Below, piece after piece: positions 33,400-46,494 of a stretch of 60,000 nt of DNA. Location of the stretch: assembly GCA_030704615.1 (NCBI GenBank), contig CM060733.1:65412001-65472000 (forward strand), read 5' to 3'. The translations under genes and the position numbers were made by a program. Each line of letters opens with the position of its first letter. The first letter of the stretch is position 1. Below the pieces are notes generated by a model. That model was not told the origin of the DNA. It was given only the letters and a program-made list of their open reading frames with translations, and ran no database searches. Origin of the DNA: Takakia lepidozioides. Lineage: Eukaryota; Streptophyta; Takakiopsida; Takakiales; Takakiaceae.

Positions 33400-34000
33400 A
33401 TATTGCCTCCACACTGGGCAAAATGGTTTTTTTACCCGCATAGATGCTTTGGGGCATAAACCCACCCCAGCGCTCTGACAGTGTTCGGGATTGTCGTATA
33501 CCAAGGGCTCCATTCCTCCATCATCTTCACCATATATCCACTCCCCTGGGACCTAGCGATGCAAGCAACAAAAAACAGTCACCTATAAATGAACGTGTTG
33601 TGAATGTAGAGTGCAATGCGATAGCCCAACACTTCTACACCTATCAGCAACCCAAGTGGATCGATGTGGGTTGTAGTGTTGAGCTTATACACAATCTGCT
33701 GAAGTGGCTTTGGTGGAAGCCACAACGGCAAAAGGTGCGCACCCTCCTCTTGGGCTACACTCTCGTTCAATGGAAGAGAACATCCAAAGCAACCTCAAGT
33801 GTTTGCGCCAAAAGAAGTGAGGAGCTTGGTGACCCTCCTCCCTTATATATGATCCAAGAGGGATAAAAGTGAAATGAAAGTGAAATGAATAAATGACGAA
33901 CCAATAGCGCCCACCCAAAAAAAGCTGTACAACCATATTTGTTGTAATTTTGAAATTAAGAGACCACTAATACTTCGGTCCGTATTTTTATTTTTTATGA
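33400..34000. other. Region flanking the hAT gene
   Basis: Contains TCCCTTATATATGATCC at about 33839, preceded by GAAGTGAGGAGCTTGG, which weakly resembles the leader modules at 27-30 kb. No convincing gene; the plus frame at 33444-33866 shows no family features. Confidence 0.35.
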
Positions 34001-35640
34001 AAAACAAGCGACCGCCACTACTGCGGTCGCTTTTATTTCCTTTCATTTTGTGCAATATTGCGGTCACTTCTATTTTGTATATTTTTAAATTTAAGCGACC
34101 GCCAAGATAGCGGTCGCTATTTTTTTTTTAAATTCGAAAAATAAAGCGACCGCCAGTGTGACCGCCAATCTTGCTTTTACTAAAAATAAATTTGAAGCGA
34201 CTGCCAATATGGCGGTCGCTATTTCTTTTTCTATTTCGAGAAATAAAGCGACTGCCAGTGCGACCGCCAATCTAGCTTAAAAAAAAAAACAATTGAAGCG
34301 ACCGCCAATACGGCGGTCGCTATTTCTTTTTTAATTTCGAAAAACAAAGCGACCGCTATAATTGGCGGTCGCGTTCATTTTGTTAATTTTCAAAAATATA
34401 TTTGCCACCGTGCGACCGCCAATACGGCAGTCGCTTGCTTTCTTATTTAAATTAGGCGACCGCCAATACGACCGCCAATCTTGTTTTTTTGAAACAATAA
34501 ATTGAAGCGACTTAAAAAAAAAAAAAACATTTGAAGCGACCGCCAATATGGCGGTCGCTATTTTTTTTTCTATTTCGAAAATTAAGGCGACCGCGAGTGC
34601 GACCGCCAATCTTGCTTTAAAAAACATAAAAATTGAAGCGACCGCCAATACGGCGGTCGTTAGTTCTTTTTTAATTTCGAAAAACAAAGCGACCGCCATA
34701 ATTGGCGGTCGCGTTCATTTTGTTAATTTTCAAGAATGTATTTGCCACCGTGCGACCGCCAATACGGCAGTCACTTGTTTTTTTTTAAAAATTAGGCGAC
34801 CGCGAATACGACCGCCAATCTTGTTTTTTTAAAACAATAAATTGAAGCGACCGCCAGCATAGCGGTCGCTATTTGTTTTTTTAATTCGAAAAATAAGGGG
34901 ACCGCCAGTGCGACCGCCAATCTTGCTTTAAAAAAAAAACATTTGAAGCGACCGCCAATATGGCGGTCGCTATTTTTTTTTCTATTTCAAAAATTATGGC
35001 GACCGCCAGTGCGACCGCCAATCTTGCTTTAAGATAAAAACATTTGAAGCGACCGCCAATATGGCGGTCGCTATTTTTTTTTCTATTTCGAAAATTATGG
35101 CGACCGCCAGTGCGACCGCCAATCTTGCTTTTAAAAAATAAAAAATTGAAGCGACCGCCAATACGGCGGTCGCTAGTTTTTTTTAATTTCGAAAAACAAA
35201 GCGACTGCCATAATTGGCGGTCGCATTCATTTTGTTAATTTTCAAAATTGTATTTGCCACCGTGCGACCGCCAATACGGCAGTCGCTTGTTTTCTTTTTT
35301 AAATTAGGTGACCTCCAATACGACTGCCAATCTTGTTTTTTTTTAAAAATAAATTGAAGCGACCGCCAACATAGCGGTCGCTATTTGTTTTTTTAATTTG
35401 AAAAATAAGGCGACTGCCAGTGCGACCGCCAATCTTGCTTTGAAAAAAAAAACATTTGAAGCGACCGCCAATATGGCGGTCGCTATTTCTTTTTCTATTT
35501 CGAAAAATAAGGCGACCGCCAGTGCGACCGCCAATCTTGTTTAAAAATAAATAAAAATTGAAGCGACCGCCAATACGGCGGTCGCTATTTCTTTTTTAAT
35601 TTCAAAAAACAAAGCGAATTGGCGGTCGTGTTTATTTTGT
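34000..35640. repeat. Second GCGACCGCC hairpin array with half-site motifs
   Basis: Hairpins GAAGCGACCGCCAATA-CGGCGGTCGCTA alternate with unpaired half-sites (GCGACCGCCAGTGCGACCGCC AATCTTG) and with GTGCGACCGCCAATACGGCAG. A higher-order unit begins TTTGCCACCGTGCGACC at about 34403, 34740 and 35252. Different spacers from the 28-30 kb array. Confidence 0.85.
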
Positions 35641-35919
35641 TAATTTTCAAAATGTATTTGTCACTGCCACCGTGTCGGCGATGTGGCTGCTTAAGTGGCA
35701 GTATTTTATCTGGTATTATTTTTACCAGAATATTCCCCGAACCTGACGTGACGGAGGTCCCGTCAGCATCAGGTCTGACGTGACCTGACGCTGACGGACG
35801 GACGTGACGCTGATAATCGGGCCTTGCTGTGCAGTTACGTATCTCAACTGTGCTTCTTCTTCTGATTGAGCCTGTAACTCGCGACTTTTGACTGGAAAAT
35901 ACACCCTTCAGAGTATGCC

Positions 35920-38163
35920 TCATTTGTGATGTAGCCTCTTGACAGCCTTTCCCCAACATTTGATCAACTCATATGTGGCTCTTACTGTTCTCTCCATGCT
36001 TCTGTGAGATCTCTCATTGGCAGCTATGGTCTGCATGGTTTGCACAAACTTTTCTTTAATCCATATGACCAGCAGTATGATGCAAATCAGAGCCCTCACT
36101 GTGCTGTGAACACTCCATGGTTGTTTTTCTCTCACTGTGATATGGCCTTGATCCCATACTACATGACCTATGCTCTTTTTTTTGTTCTCAACAGTGATTG
36201 GGCTCAGGCCCAACCTTTCATGGTCTGTTCTCTCCTTTTTGCCCTCAACAGTGGCTACTTGCCCTGTATCCATTGTAATCTCACTTTCCCTTTTGTCAAC
36301 CTCTATCTGATTGACCCCTGGAAAAAACTGGAATCTGACTTTATGCTTGGACGCCCCTTCACTCAGAGTGGGTACTTTGTAAGTGAGCTGGGTTTTGTTG
36401 GCACTGCAACAACAGTGACACTTGACTCCCTCAATGCCCTCTGAATGGATCCCCTTGTTTTGCAAAAAGCCAACTGTATACTCTTTTGTGATGTCTGTAC
36501 CCCTCACTTTCTCTCTCTGTGACCAGTTGAGAGGGTCTAGGTTGGTGTCAACCCAAGACTTTCTGCTTAAAAGCTCTTTCCTGTAGTTCCACAATGCCCA
36601 AACAAATATCCCGTAGTGGAGTTCTTCAATTGATTGGCCTTCTTTCTTTTGCAGAAGTTTCTCTATGCCTGAAACTACCTCTGTGCCTTCTTCTCCAGAC
36701 TTAGTGAGTGTTGCAGACACTGTCAAATTATCTAGCCCCAATGTCAGAACCCAAACCTCTTTGACTTGACTGTCTGGATTGATATTGAGAACTTGTACCC
36801 TTCCCTTGGTCATATTGACTTCATATTCTTCTTCCCCACTAGATCCTCCCACTGGATAGCGACTTAAAGCATCAACATTTCTATGCTTAGCTCCTGGTCT
36901 CTGAACAATCTTAAAATCATAATCCTGCAACATCATTATCCACCTACCTCTCCTTCCATAAGTGTCGCTAACCGTAGCCAACCATTCTAGGGGGTTTATG
37001 ATCAGTCCTTATCGTGAATGGTGTTCCATAGAGGTACTGTTGGAAGTGCAGGATGCCCCACACCAGTGCATAGCACTCGCCCTCCATGGGATGATATCTT
37101 TTCTGAACATCCGTCAATGCCTTGCTTGCAAATGCAATTACATGTTCTTTACGACAATCTTTCTGTGACAGTACTGCCCCTACTCCCTTTGTACTCCAAT
37201 CAACATCAAGTATAAAGGGTTTAGTGAAATCGGGCCTTATCAGGATCGGTGCATTTTGCAGCTTGAGGATTAATGCCTCAAAAGTATTATGTGCCTCTGC
37301 GTTCCATTGGAATGTTGGCTCCTTCTTAGTGAGTTCAAACAGTGGCACCCCAGGGCTTGCGTATCCCTTGATGTAATCCCTGTAGTAGTTGGTCACCCCA
37401 ACAAAGCTCTTAACAGCTGTGGGGTCTTTGGTATTGGGAAACATCGAATTGCTGCCACTTTGTTTGGGCCAGGCCTTACCCCTTCCTTGGAAACGACATG
37501 CCCCAAGAAAACCAATTCTTGCCTGCCCAGTTCACAGTTGCTGGGATTCAGCTTCAGATTATGATGCCTGAGTTTTTTGAGGATGACATCAAAGTGCTGC
37601 AAATGATCTTCCCATGTTGCACTGTGTGTATTTATGTCATCACCAAAGACTTTTGCAAAAGTCTTTAACTCATCACGAAGTATGACATTCATAGCGCTCT
37701 GGAAAGTTGCTGTGGCATTCTTCAAGCCGAAGGGCATGACCAGCCACTCAAACAGTCCTCTCTTCGTGATTATGGCTGTCTGTCATCTTCTCTCATCTTG
37801 ATTTGTCAAAAGCCCGATTACAGATCCAGCGCAGAAAACCACTGTGACTTGCCAAGTTGTTGCAAGACGTCTTGTATTAGTGGGCATTGGGTATGCATCC
37901 TTCAGTGAGTGTAGATTGAGTGGCCTATAATCTCCACAAAACCTTTTGCTCCCATCTTTCTTGGGTGGCAAAATAACTGGACATGCATATTCAGACTTGC
38001 TGATTTGCATTTTACCTTGTAAGATGAGTGCTTCAATCTGTTCTTGTACAAGGTTCTCCTCAGCTTCTGACGGTCTGTTCGCTGGCTTTCTAGTTGCAGG
38101 AAACCCCTGGGTGTTAATCTCGTGCTGCACGTCAGCACAATGGCCAAGGTCGGCTTTGTTCAA
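35920..38163 (-). pseudogene. Ty3/gypsy-type pol remnant: RT and RNase H
   Basis: Minus strand: 38163-37783 has ILPPKKDGSKRFCGDYRPLN and AYPMP (RT fingers); 37737-37393 has MPFGLKNATATFQSAMN, VFGDDI (altered Y(V/I)DD catalytic motif) and ELVFLGHVVSKEGV; 37444-36968 has the connection and RNase H (FILDVDWSTKGVGAVLSQ, YLYGTPFTIRTDHK); 36981-35920 starts with the RNase H end (VQRPGAKHRNVDALSRYP). At least three frame changes. No integrase zinc-binding motif is seen in the remaining frame. Inactive. Confidence 0.85.
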
Positions 38164-38461
38164 GGCAAAGCTGTGATGATTCCTTCTGCATACTTCCAGC
38201 AGCTATTGCTTCTGCTCTCAGGGCTGATCCTGAGTTTACTTTTATGTCTTCCCACCTCTGTTCAGCCTCCAGTGTTTGCATGCTTGCTTCCTCCTTTTTG
38301 GAGTCAGTCCCGATAGCATGCAGGTAGATCAGATGTGCTTCTCTCCTTTGTTGGTTGGTGACTTTGGTCCAGTCTTGAAACTCGTCATCGGACTCCGGAT
38401 TTGTGTAGTATTCACCTTCCCAAGCCTTGATGTAGGCCTCCTTGATCAGGTCATCAATCAT
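38132..38461 (-). pseudogene. Coding fragment upstream of the gypsy RT
   Basis: Frame with MIDDLIKEAYIKAWEGEYY and EAEQRWEDIKV, acidic, immediately before the RT in a different frame. Probably part of the same polyprotein (gag-pol linker or protease region), but no DTG/DSG protease motif is visible. Confidence 0.35.
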
Positions 38462-38553
38462 ATCCTTGCGGCTGATTTCCTTAGAGATTTCTGGGTACTT
38501 CTGATCTTGACTCTCATCCTCCCAGATGTCCAGGCATTTTAGATAATCTTCAA

Positions 38554-38841
38554 TTGCCCCCTAGTCTGAGTAGAGGCCCTGAGCCTCTTCCCAATCACCC
38601 GATCGAGCATACACTAGAAGACGTAGACCCCAAGTTGGCTGCACTTCATATACTTCCCGAACCCGGGGACATTTTCATAGATCTTAGGCCACTTGGTAAT
38701 ATTCGGTATACGTTGTGGACAACAGGAAATATCGTAGAATTTAAGGTAGGAGATGGTCTGATCCGGTTAGAACACCAGGGTTACAAGTCTAGGATGCTAG
38801 TATGGGAGTTGATTGACATAGTAGGAAGAGGTAGAGAATGA
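38554..38841 (+). CDS. Open frame of unknown nature
   Basis: 95 codons, balanced composition (DIFIDLRPLGNIRYTLW), on the strand opposite to the surrounding retroelement. No start context or domain that I can name; may be chance or an inserted fragment. Confidence 0.25.
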   Translation: MPPSLSRGPEPLPNHPIEHTLEDVDPKLAALHILPEPGDIFIDLRPLGNIRYTLWTTGNIVEFKVGDGLIRLEHQGYKSRMLVWELIDIVGRGRE

Positions 38842-39032
38842 ATAGTCGTGAAACGTGAGATTTTGTCTTATGAGAACACACTAAGAGGGATAGTAAGGCA
38901 CTGATAAGACTAGTTAAGTATGTCAGGTATAGATTAGTCACTAGTTACTGATCGTCCAGACGTAAGAGACGTACTAATTTCATATGGTATAGATGTATCA
39001 CCATATACTAACCCAAGACCGGCATTCTACCA

Positions 39033-39520
39033 TCAATCGTCAAGAGCGCATAATGGAGACCTCTGTGTACAAGTCATACATGCTGGTAATAGGGTTACAG
39101 TGGTGCTATGGACAAGAGTAGCTGGTGTTTCCCCAATTTTGAACAGCCCTCTTTCCACTTGTATGGCGGTTTTGACCGCCTCATCTACACTCCGAGATCT
39201 GGTTCCTAGCATAAGTTTCATAATCTCATGCCTAAGACCCCCCCATAAACCTTCGACGTTGCTCTAGCTCAGGGATTTGCCCCTTCACAAAGAGCCTATT
39301 TAATCGATCGAGGTAAGCCTGAACCCTCTGTTTCGGCTCCTACTTAACTTCATCCAGCTTCATTTTTAGTTCATCCATATCCACGTGCCCAAATTTTGCC
39401 AATATTGCTACTTGTAAATTGTCCCAATCCACTGGTTTGGGGTTTTGACGCCTAAACCAGTCATCAGCTTTTCCTTTCAGGTTCAACCTTGCCACCTTGA
39501 TGACTCCCTACCGTAATACG
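39033..39520 (-). pseudogene. Retrotransposon gag remnant
   Basis: Translating the minus strand gives ARLNLKGKADDWFRRQNPKP, DNLQVAILAKFGHVD, KQRVQAYLDRLNRLFVKGQI (after an in-frame stop) and, in another frame, HEIMKLMLGTRSRSVDEAVK. This is the capsid pattern of Ty3/gypsy gag. It precedes the pol remnant at 38163 in the expected order, so both belong to one decayed element. Confidence 0.6.
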
Positions 39521-39862
39521 AAGCATCTACTCCGGATGGACTTGCCATGTTGCTACACTGCTAGTAAAGTTAGTATTAATTGATGGAGTGTACTATGATA
39601 CACCCTTCATTTCTTGTATTTCCAAACTCAATCGACAGACATCCGGTTACCATTCTGTATCAATTCCTCTCTTCCACTCACAGTGACTCTCCTAGACATC
39701 GCGGATACCATTACCCAGCTGGAACCTTTGGAAGGAGAAGACGTGGAAGAGGTCTTAGTGACTGGCCCAGTTGATAAACGCCTAGATGCTCTCAATGTTA
39801 CGCTAGTTTCGATGCTACATGAGCCGCAGCGGAAACAAGAAAACATCATGACACCTAGATTG

Positions 39863-40110
39863 GATGGTGTCTGATGGGGGTACGTGCCATTCGATTCCGC
39901 AACCTCCGTCGTTACCTAGTACGACAATGGTTTCGTCAACCTGTCCAGGAACATCCTTCCTTTCTTCTTCCAAATAAACTGTGCCCGGTTTGAGCTTGAA
40001 TTTGGAACAAATGTAAGTTTCAGTCACTCTGCAAAGTCCTCCCTCGTTTGGGATCCAGGCTCTCCCAAGTTGCGGAGGACAACAAACTATAGCGTAGGAA
40101 TTCGGAGCCA
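39863..40110 (-). pseudogene. MULE-type transposase first exon, arm B copy, truncated
   Basis: ATG at 40110. Near-identical to arm A 13494-13747 (APNSYAIVCCPPQLGRAW). The match ends abruptly at 39863, which marks the inner boundary of the inverted duplication. Everything downstream of this exon is missing. Confidence 0.75.
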
Positions 40111-40499
40111 TCGAACACCGCACGAAGTTAGCAAGTGCGAGGTTCAGTATAGTGACAGATCAAGGCTCACAGGCACCATCTAAGTGGGATCTGCGGAGTC
40201 CATTGACAATTGGAAGTCGCACATTGAAGTGGAAAGTATTGTTTCAAGCTACATGCATGTAGGTGGGAGGTGTGATTCCATATCCACTAAGTAAGACAAT
40301 GATGGCCGATTCGGCGACGAAATAACATCTCCTGACAATTTCTCCTGAGGGTGGATCAACCAGTATTTGCGGTGCAGACATGAACGTTCGCACTGACAAG
40401 AGCCAGGACTTTTAGTTAAAACGGTTAGACAACCAAGTTGTGCTCATTAAGACACGCCGCAATTGTGTTGTTTCGGAACAAAGCAACCCATTGCACATG

Positions 40500-42370
40500 G
40501 CTGAATGGGAATGCGGTCCCGCATCTCAGTTCGACTCATCCTCTCGTCGATTGTGATCGAAAATGCGGCACCACATTTCCATCAACAGGGAAACCAAAAT
40601 ACTGGTGCAACGGAAATGCGGTACCAAATTTCAGTCCACTGTAAAAGCAGGCCCATGGTGGAACGGAAATGCGGTATCGCATTTAGGTCCAACAGGACTA
40701 GGAACACACGGTAGAAAATAATAGCGACAGCGCATTGTCATCAACTAGGACACTTTTGATAGGCAGGAACGGAAATGCGGTGCCAAATTTCCGTCCGGTC
40801 TATTTCAATGGAATCCAGTGGACGGAAATGAGGTTCCGCATTTTCGTCCGGTGTGCTACTTTCGATCGTTGTTGGACGGAAATACGGCGCCGCATTTCCG
40901 TTTTGCATCTTAGTCATGCACCTGTGCGACGGAAATGCGGCACCGCATTTCCGTCCAGGGGAAACCTTTATACTCCCCAGAACGGAAATGTGGTGCCGCA
41001 TTTCCGTCCAACAAGTACGGCATGTGCCAGTGGAACGGAAATGCGGTACCGCTTTTCCGTTCTGATTGAAAATCATGAACCACTCGAACTGAAATGTGGC
41101 ACAACATTTCCGTCCGAGTCGCACCTTCCGACATTCCACAACGAAAATAGGCGCCGCATTTCCGTTTTGTATCTCAGGCATGGAGCTGTGGGACGGAAAT
41201 GCGGCACCACATTTCCGTCCGGGTGAGACCTTCATACTCTCCAGAATGGAAATGCGGCACGACATTTCCGTTCAACAACTAAGGTATGTGAAGGTGGAAC
41301 GGAAATGCGGTACCGCATTTCCGTTCTGATTGAAAATCATGAACCACTGGAACTGAAATGCGGCACAACATTTTCGTCGGAGTCGCACCTTCCGACATTC
41401 CAGAACAGAAATACGGGGCCGCATTTCCGTTTTCTATCTGTGGCATGGAGTTGTGAGAGGGAAATGCGCCACCGCATTTCCGTCCGAGTCGCACCTTCCG
41501 ACATTCCAGAACGGAAATGTGGCGCCGCATTTCCGTTTTGTATCTCAGGCATGGAGGTGTGGGACGGAAATGCAGCACCGCATTTCCGTCCAGGAAAGAC
41601 CTTCATACTCTCCAGAACGGAAATGCGGTACCGCATTTCCGTTCGGACTGAAATCGTGAACCACCGAAACTGAAATGCGGCACCGCATTTCCGTCCGAGT
41701 CGCACCTTTCGACATCCCAAAACGGAAATGCGGCGCCGCATTTCCGTTTTGTATCTGAGGCATGGAGCTGTGGGAGGGAAATGCGGCACCGCATTTCCGT
41801 CCGGGGGAGACCTTCATACTCTCCAGAACAGAAATGCGGTACCGCATTTCCGTTCTGATTGAAAATCGTGAACCACCGGAACTGAAATGCGGCACCGCAT
41901 TTCCGTCCGAGTCGCACCTTCCGACATTCCAGAACGGAAATGCGGCGCCGCATTTCCGTTTTGTATCTCAGGCATGGAGGTGTGGGATGGAAATGCGGCA
42001 CCGCATTTCCATCTGGGGGAGACCTTCATACTCTCCAGAACGGAAATGCGGTACCGCATTTCCATTCTGACTGAAAATCGTGAACCACCGGAACTGAAAT
42101 CCGGCACCGCATTTCCGTCCGAGTCGCACCTTCTGACACTCCAAAACGGAAATGCGGCGCCGCATTTCAGTTTGGTATCTCAGGCATGGAACTGTGGGAC
42201 GGAAATGCGGCACCGCATTTCCGTTCAACAACTAAGGTATATGAAAGTGGAACTGAAATGCGGTGCCGGATTTTCGTCCAACAAGTACGGTATGTGGTAC
42301 TTAACGGAAATGCGGCGCCGCATTTGCGTTTTCACTCTAACTCATCAGACGCTGGGACGGAAATGCCATG
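40500..42370. repeat. Palindrome cluster between divergent genes, arm B
   Basis: About 27 GAAATGCGG..CCGCATTTC hairpins 60-75 bp apart, with repeated spacers (CCAGTCGCACCTTCCGACATTCC-like, TGAAAATCATGAACCAC). Inverted counterpart of 11930-13120 but longer. Confidence 0.85.
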
Positions 42371-42676
42371 ATATGTGAACACGTGGACCAACAGAATTGC
42401 GGCACATGTCTGCACTCTATCTGACTGAAGCGGCAGGAGGCGATGCGGCCTGACCGTCGGTTAATGATGTTTGTTTTTCGGACGGCATGCGTACGCTTGA
42501 CGATTCGAATTTCGTAATGACGCATAGTCCACGAGGAGACACTTTCGTCCAAGCTTTTCGAACCCAAGTGGTGCATCACCGCTGTTTCATCTTCTTTTGT
42601 CGTGTCTAGTCAGTCACCCCTCTCGCGCCCTTTCCATCTGCACTCTTTGCCCCTTTTCCGTGTCTCTGTTCTTCTT

Positions 42677-45600
42677 ATGCTCGAACCTGAGAGGGAGGGA
42701 GTTCGTGCACCAGAGAAGAGACATCGTCGCAAGCTCCGAAAATTGTACTTCGGACGTAGGCCAATGCCGAAGGGGAGGAAGCAGATGCGTCTACAGGAGG
42801 AGATTGCCAACTCGTAGCAGCAGGCCACGTAGGCAACCCAGTCACGAGTGAGAGCTCCGTGCTATCGGGATGCGCGCAGCTGATCGAGCACCGAAACCCC
42901 CTCATTTTTCTTCTGAAATTCTTAGATTGTATGCTAGGAGATTTGAATGCAGAAGATGTTTGCATGCCTAACCGGAAAGGTGGACGTGCTAGAGGGATCG
43001 CACGAATCCGAAGAGTCGAAGGAAGAGTCCGTGGAGCTAGCTGCAGCACGCACACCCAGCCGATGAATCGAATGTAACGCTTCTGCATGTTTTTGTTGGC
43101 AGTCAAACATCTAGCTGGATTTGGCCCATGCCAAACGCTTCTTCATGGAAAGTGAGGGGCAGGTCAAAACGTTGCAGTCATTGACTGAGCACTTGAAGGA
43201 AGCCGGGGTCAAGTCCAGAACGAAATACAAGTCAAAGCTTGTGAAGCTGGTGGCCATTGCAGATCCGGCACTTGGAAAGGACTTTATCCCCGAGATTGCA
43301 AAACACTATTCTCGGGCCATGCAGCCGACCATGCAGTTGGAGAAACTGCATCACCTCTCAACGGCATGTGTTGAGGCGAAAGAGAAGGTGAGGTTTCAAT
43401 GCACTGAAGTTCCTTCCTAGCAATAACCACTTTTCTTCCTGCTCCTGACATTGGATCGGAAATGGCAGACACGGTGGCTGTTGATCTGGAATGCATTGGA
43501 GAGTATAAGGACAATGTGGTCTTTTCCACTCGAAGTTTCCGACCCTGCAGTGAATGTGTGGCTCAACCGCATGACTTGGTGGTTCCAGGTAATTCAAGGT
43601 ACTTCCCCCGATTTGCTTTTCTGAAATGAATTCCCTGAACTGCTACGTGACAATGCATGTGGGAATCCCAGGTGATGACGAATGCGAAGGAGCAAGTCGT
43701 AATGCATACAAATTCGTTCGGCTTGTACGTCAAATGGGATGGAACACAGACATTGGAAGACTACGTGACACGTTTCAGATGTGCGTACAAGGACAACCTC
43801 TTCACCAGGGAGCTGCAGACAGCAAGAAGGAGCGTGGAGTTTATACATCAGGAGGGAGCGGGAAAAGCTGCAATGCGAATTGTTTACATGTGAAGCCCAA
43901 CTGCCATTGTATGCGAAGCTTGGTTATGAGGTTTGTCTGGGAAATGCGGCACCGCATTCGCATTTTATGTTTTCGGTTGCACTCTGCGAGTACGTTGGTC
44001 TCAACTTTTGCTCACGCATGCTGATTGCTCTGCAGGTATATGAAATACGTGCTTCTTCAGATAGGGGCCCTAGCTCAAGAGCCCCGTTCTTCATGGCTTG
44101 GAATGTGGCGGGCCCAAGCTGTGTCTACACACCCGAGATGCAGAAACAATGGCATGCCGCGCATCTCGTTGGATGCCCGTGGTACCTGGACATGTCTAGC
44201 GGAATTGATGACGAATCTGAGAAAGATTTGCATGCGAAAGCAGAAGAGAAGAGAAAGGAAAGATGTGTCCCTGCTGGGCCAGAGTCGGCAAAGGAAGCTG
44301 CTGCTCTGGAACAATCCAGAAAGGCAGCTGAGATGGCACAGAAGACGGTGGATGCAGTTGTGCAGGCTCAACAGAAGGGGTCGAAGAAGAGGACTCGCCA
44401 GCAAGGAAAAGGAAGAAGCAGAAACAGATAGAGCAGGAAGAGGGCGACGAAGAGGACTCCGATGGAGACTTTGCAACCAGCCCACCCCCCGAAACGCAGC
44501 CAAAATCCCATGTGCCCACCGTTGTCACGAGAGGGACGAGAACAGGCTCGGCAAAGAAGGCACTCTTCAACCCCCCGGGGGGACACCCTTTCGAGCCGGT
44601 GGAAATGAAGAGGCCGAAAGTGGATCCCGATATAGTAGTCCAGTGTGTAAATGAGAGTTTCTTGGCGGCTTTGGATGGACGGGTAGCCAAGTTGGCCTAC
44701 ATGAAGACCATGGAGGGTCTGAAGGGCAGAGCACTGAAGAAGGCGGCTGCCGAAGAGCCTTCCGACACCCCTGGGTTTCTGAAGATGGTCTCGTTCTTTG
44801 AGAGGGTGTGTGCAGACAAGATTGTAGGAAGGGCGGAAATGCCACCGAGTGGTCTTGCGATATGATCATCTTGGATATTCCGGACGGAGAGCCTGTGGAA
44901 GGACTGCAAGGTTTGCCATCTTGGAACAGGTACTCCGAGGACTTTTGGAAGAAATGATTCGGGCTCGCCCGCATGGTGTTGGATGACAGAGGCTGTGTGG
45001 TTGTCCTGGCGAGCAGAGGCAAAAACACGCAGACAGGAATTGCAAAGTGGACCCGCAAGAGCGCCGTCCCAATTCTGAAGAAGAAGTGGACGTGCATCAA
45101 CACATTGGGCCTTCGGTCGGAAGGGAAGAAGGTAATTACGACATTGGCACTCGTCCTTTCATTTTCTTAGGTGTTTTGAAATGCGGTGCCGCATTCGATT
45201 TCTAATCGTTCCCCACTGTGTATGCAGACGAAGCAATTCGATGCATACTGCTTTGTGAAGGAGAACTCCACCTTTGCTTTCCGGAAGGAGGGATTGTTGG
45301 TTGACCCGAACTGCGACCCCATCGATTACGACGTCTTGTTCAACAACGTTCCCACGGAACTTCTCCCTCATAGCCTCACTTCAACGGAACCCCTGCGGTA
45401 TTCACGGACTCGGATCCCTACCTTCAGACAATTATGGAGACATGCACTGACGTGGAGGGCACAGTGCTCGACCTCATCTGTGGGACAGGTATGCAGAATC
45501 TTGTTCTATGCTGTTCTGCAAATTCTCATTATGCTTTAATTCGCAACATTTGAAGGGCCATGTTATAATGTGTGGATGGCATTGTAACAGGTGCCTCAAT

Positions 45601-46361
45601 GTGGGCTGGGCGGTTTTCCGATCGGCACCTCTTTGCCTACAAGGAGGACACATCCGTCTGGGGATCCCATCTGGAAGGGCTTCAACGGAATGTGAAGGCT
45701 CCCATCGAAGCCAAAGACTCCTCGGATTCGTCGGAGTCGGAGGAAGAGATAGTGGACATTGATGCCGAGGAGAACCCGGAATACGAGTGAGTGCAAACAT
45801 TGTAAGTTTGCAAAGCCTTCTGGGTGATTTTTTGTCAAACACATTTCCGGACTGTGGTTCTCATTGGTCTCGTTGGTGATTGTTATGTGCAGGATTCCAG
45901 GATCCGGGTCGAAACATGTAGGGCCTACACTTCCTGCCAGGAAGAATGTCTCGTTCTTTGCGAGGGCCGACTTCATGACGAGCCCGGTGAAGGACTACTC
46001 CCTTCCTAGTTATGCAGCTAAACTCGCAAATACAGCGATTAGACGATGTGAGAATCCCAGTAAAGTAGAGCAGATTTTCGAGAGGGCTAGGGAGGACAGA
46101 AGGATAAGGAAAGAGTTGGCAGCAGCTAAGACAGGTAGACGGGTGCGAAAGTTCATATGTGATTCAGCGGATGAGAGCGATGCAGACAGGGAGGACGACG
46201 ACCCAACGGAGGTGAGATGGTCGGTTCCGCAAGGGGAAGATGGGATTTTTGAAAGCCTGGCCAACGAGCAGTCCGCTAGAAATGAGAAAGGCAATGACGG
46301 GGTGGAGGCGGAGCAGGACAGTCAAGGACAGGACGACGATACTGATGATTTTCAAGATTAA
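42677..46361 (+). pseudogene. Methyltransferase-like transposon passenger gene, arm B copy (deleted and mutated)
   Basis: Inverted duplicate of the arm A gene. Exon 1 starts at 42677 and has TAG at 42815. Exon 2 starts at 42953 and breaks off at about 43066, where the sequence jumps to the intron before exon 4; most of exon 2 and exon 3 are gone. Exon 4 has TAG near its start. Exon 7 (about 44036-45132) has a 1 bp loss in a C run (about 44087), a loss of about 22 bp (about 44410), a 1 bp loss (about 44820) and TGA (44956). Exons 8-10 (45229 to 46361) look intact. It lacks the transposon insertion because that interval is deleted. Confidence 0.8.
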
Positions 46362-46406
46362 TAGAATTTTAATGAACTCTCTATACATTTAAATTCCCTT
46401 CCAGAG

Positions 46407-46416
46407 TATATAAAGG
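46407..46416 (+). promoter_or_regulatory. TATA-like box downstream of the methyltransferase-like gene (arm B)
   Basis: TATATAAAGG, about 45 bp past the stop codon and about 85 bp before the first palindrome, pointing into the palindrome cluster. Conserved with 509-518. Function inferred only. Confidence 0.3.
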
Positions 46417-46494
46417 AAATTCTCCCCGTCCTTCATGTCCCCTCTCCCATGTGCTTCTCAACGACACCATCGTCCAAACCACATCCCTCCCAAA

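Noticed and set aside
36004-36444. Plus-strand frame of 146 codons
   Set aside because: Antisense of the gypsy pol remnant.
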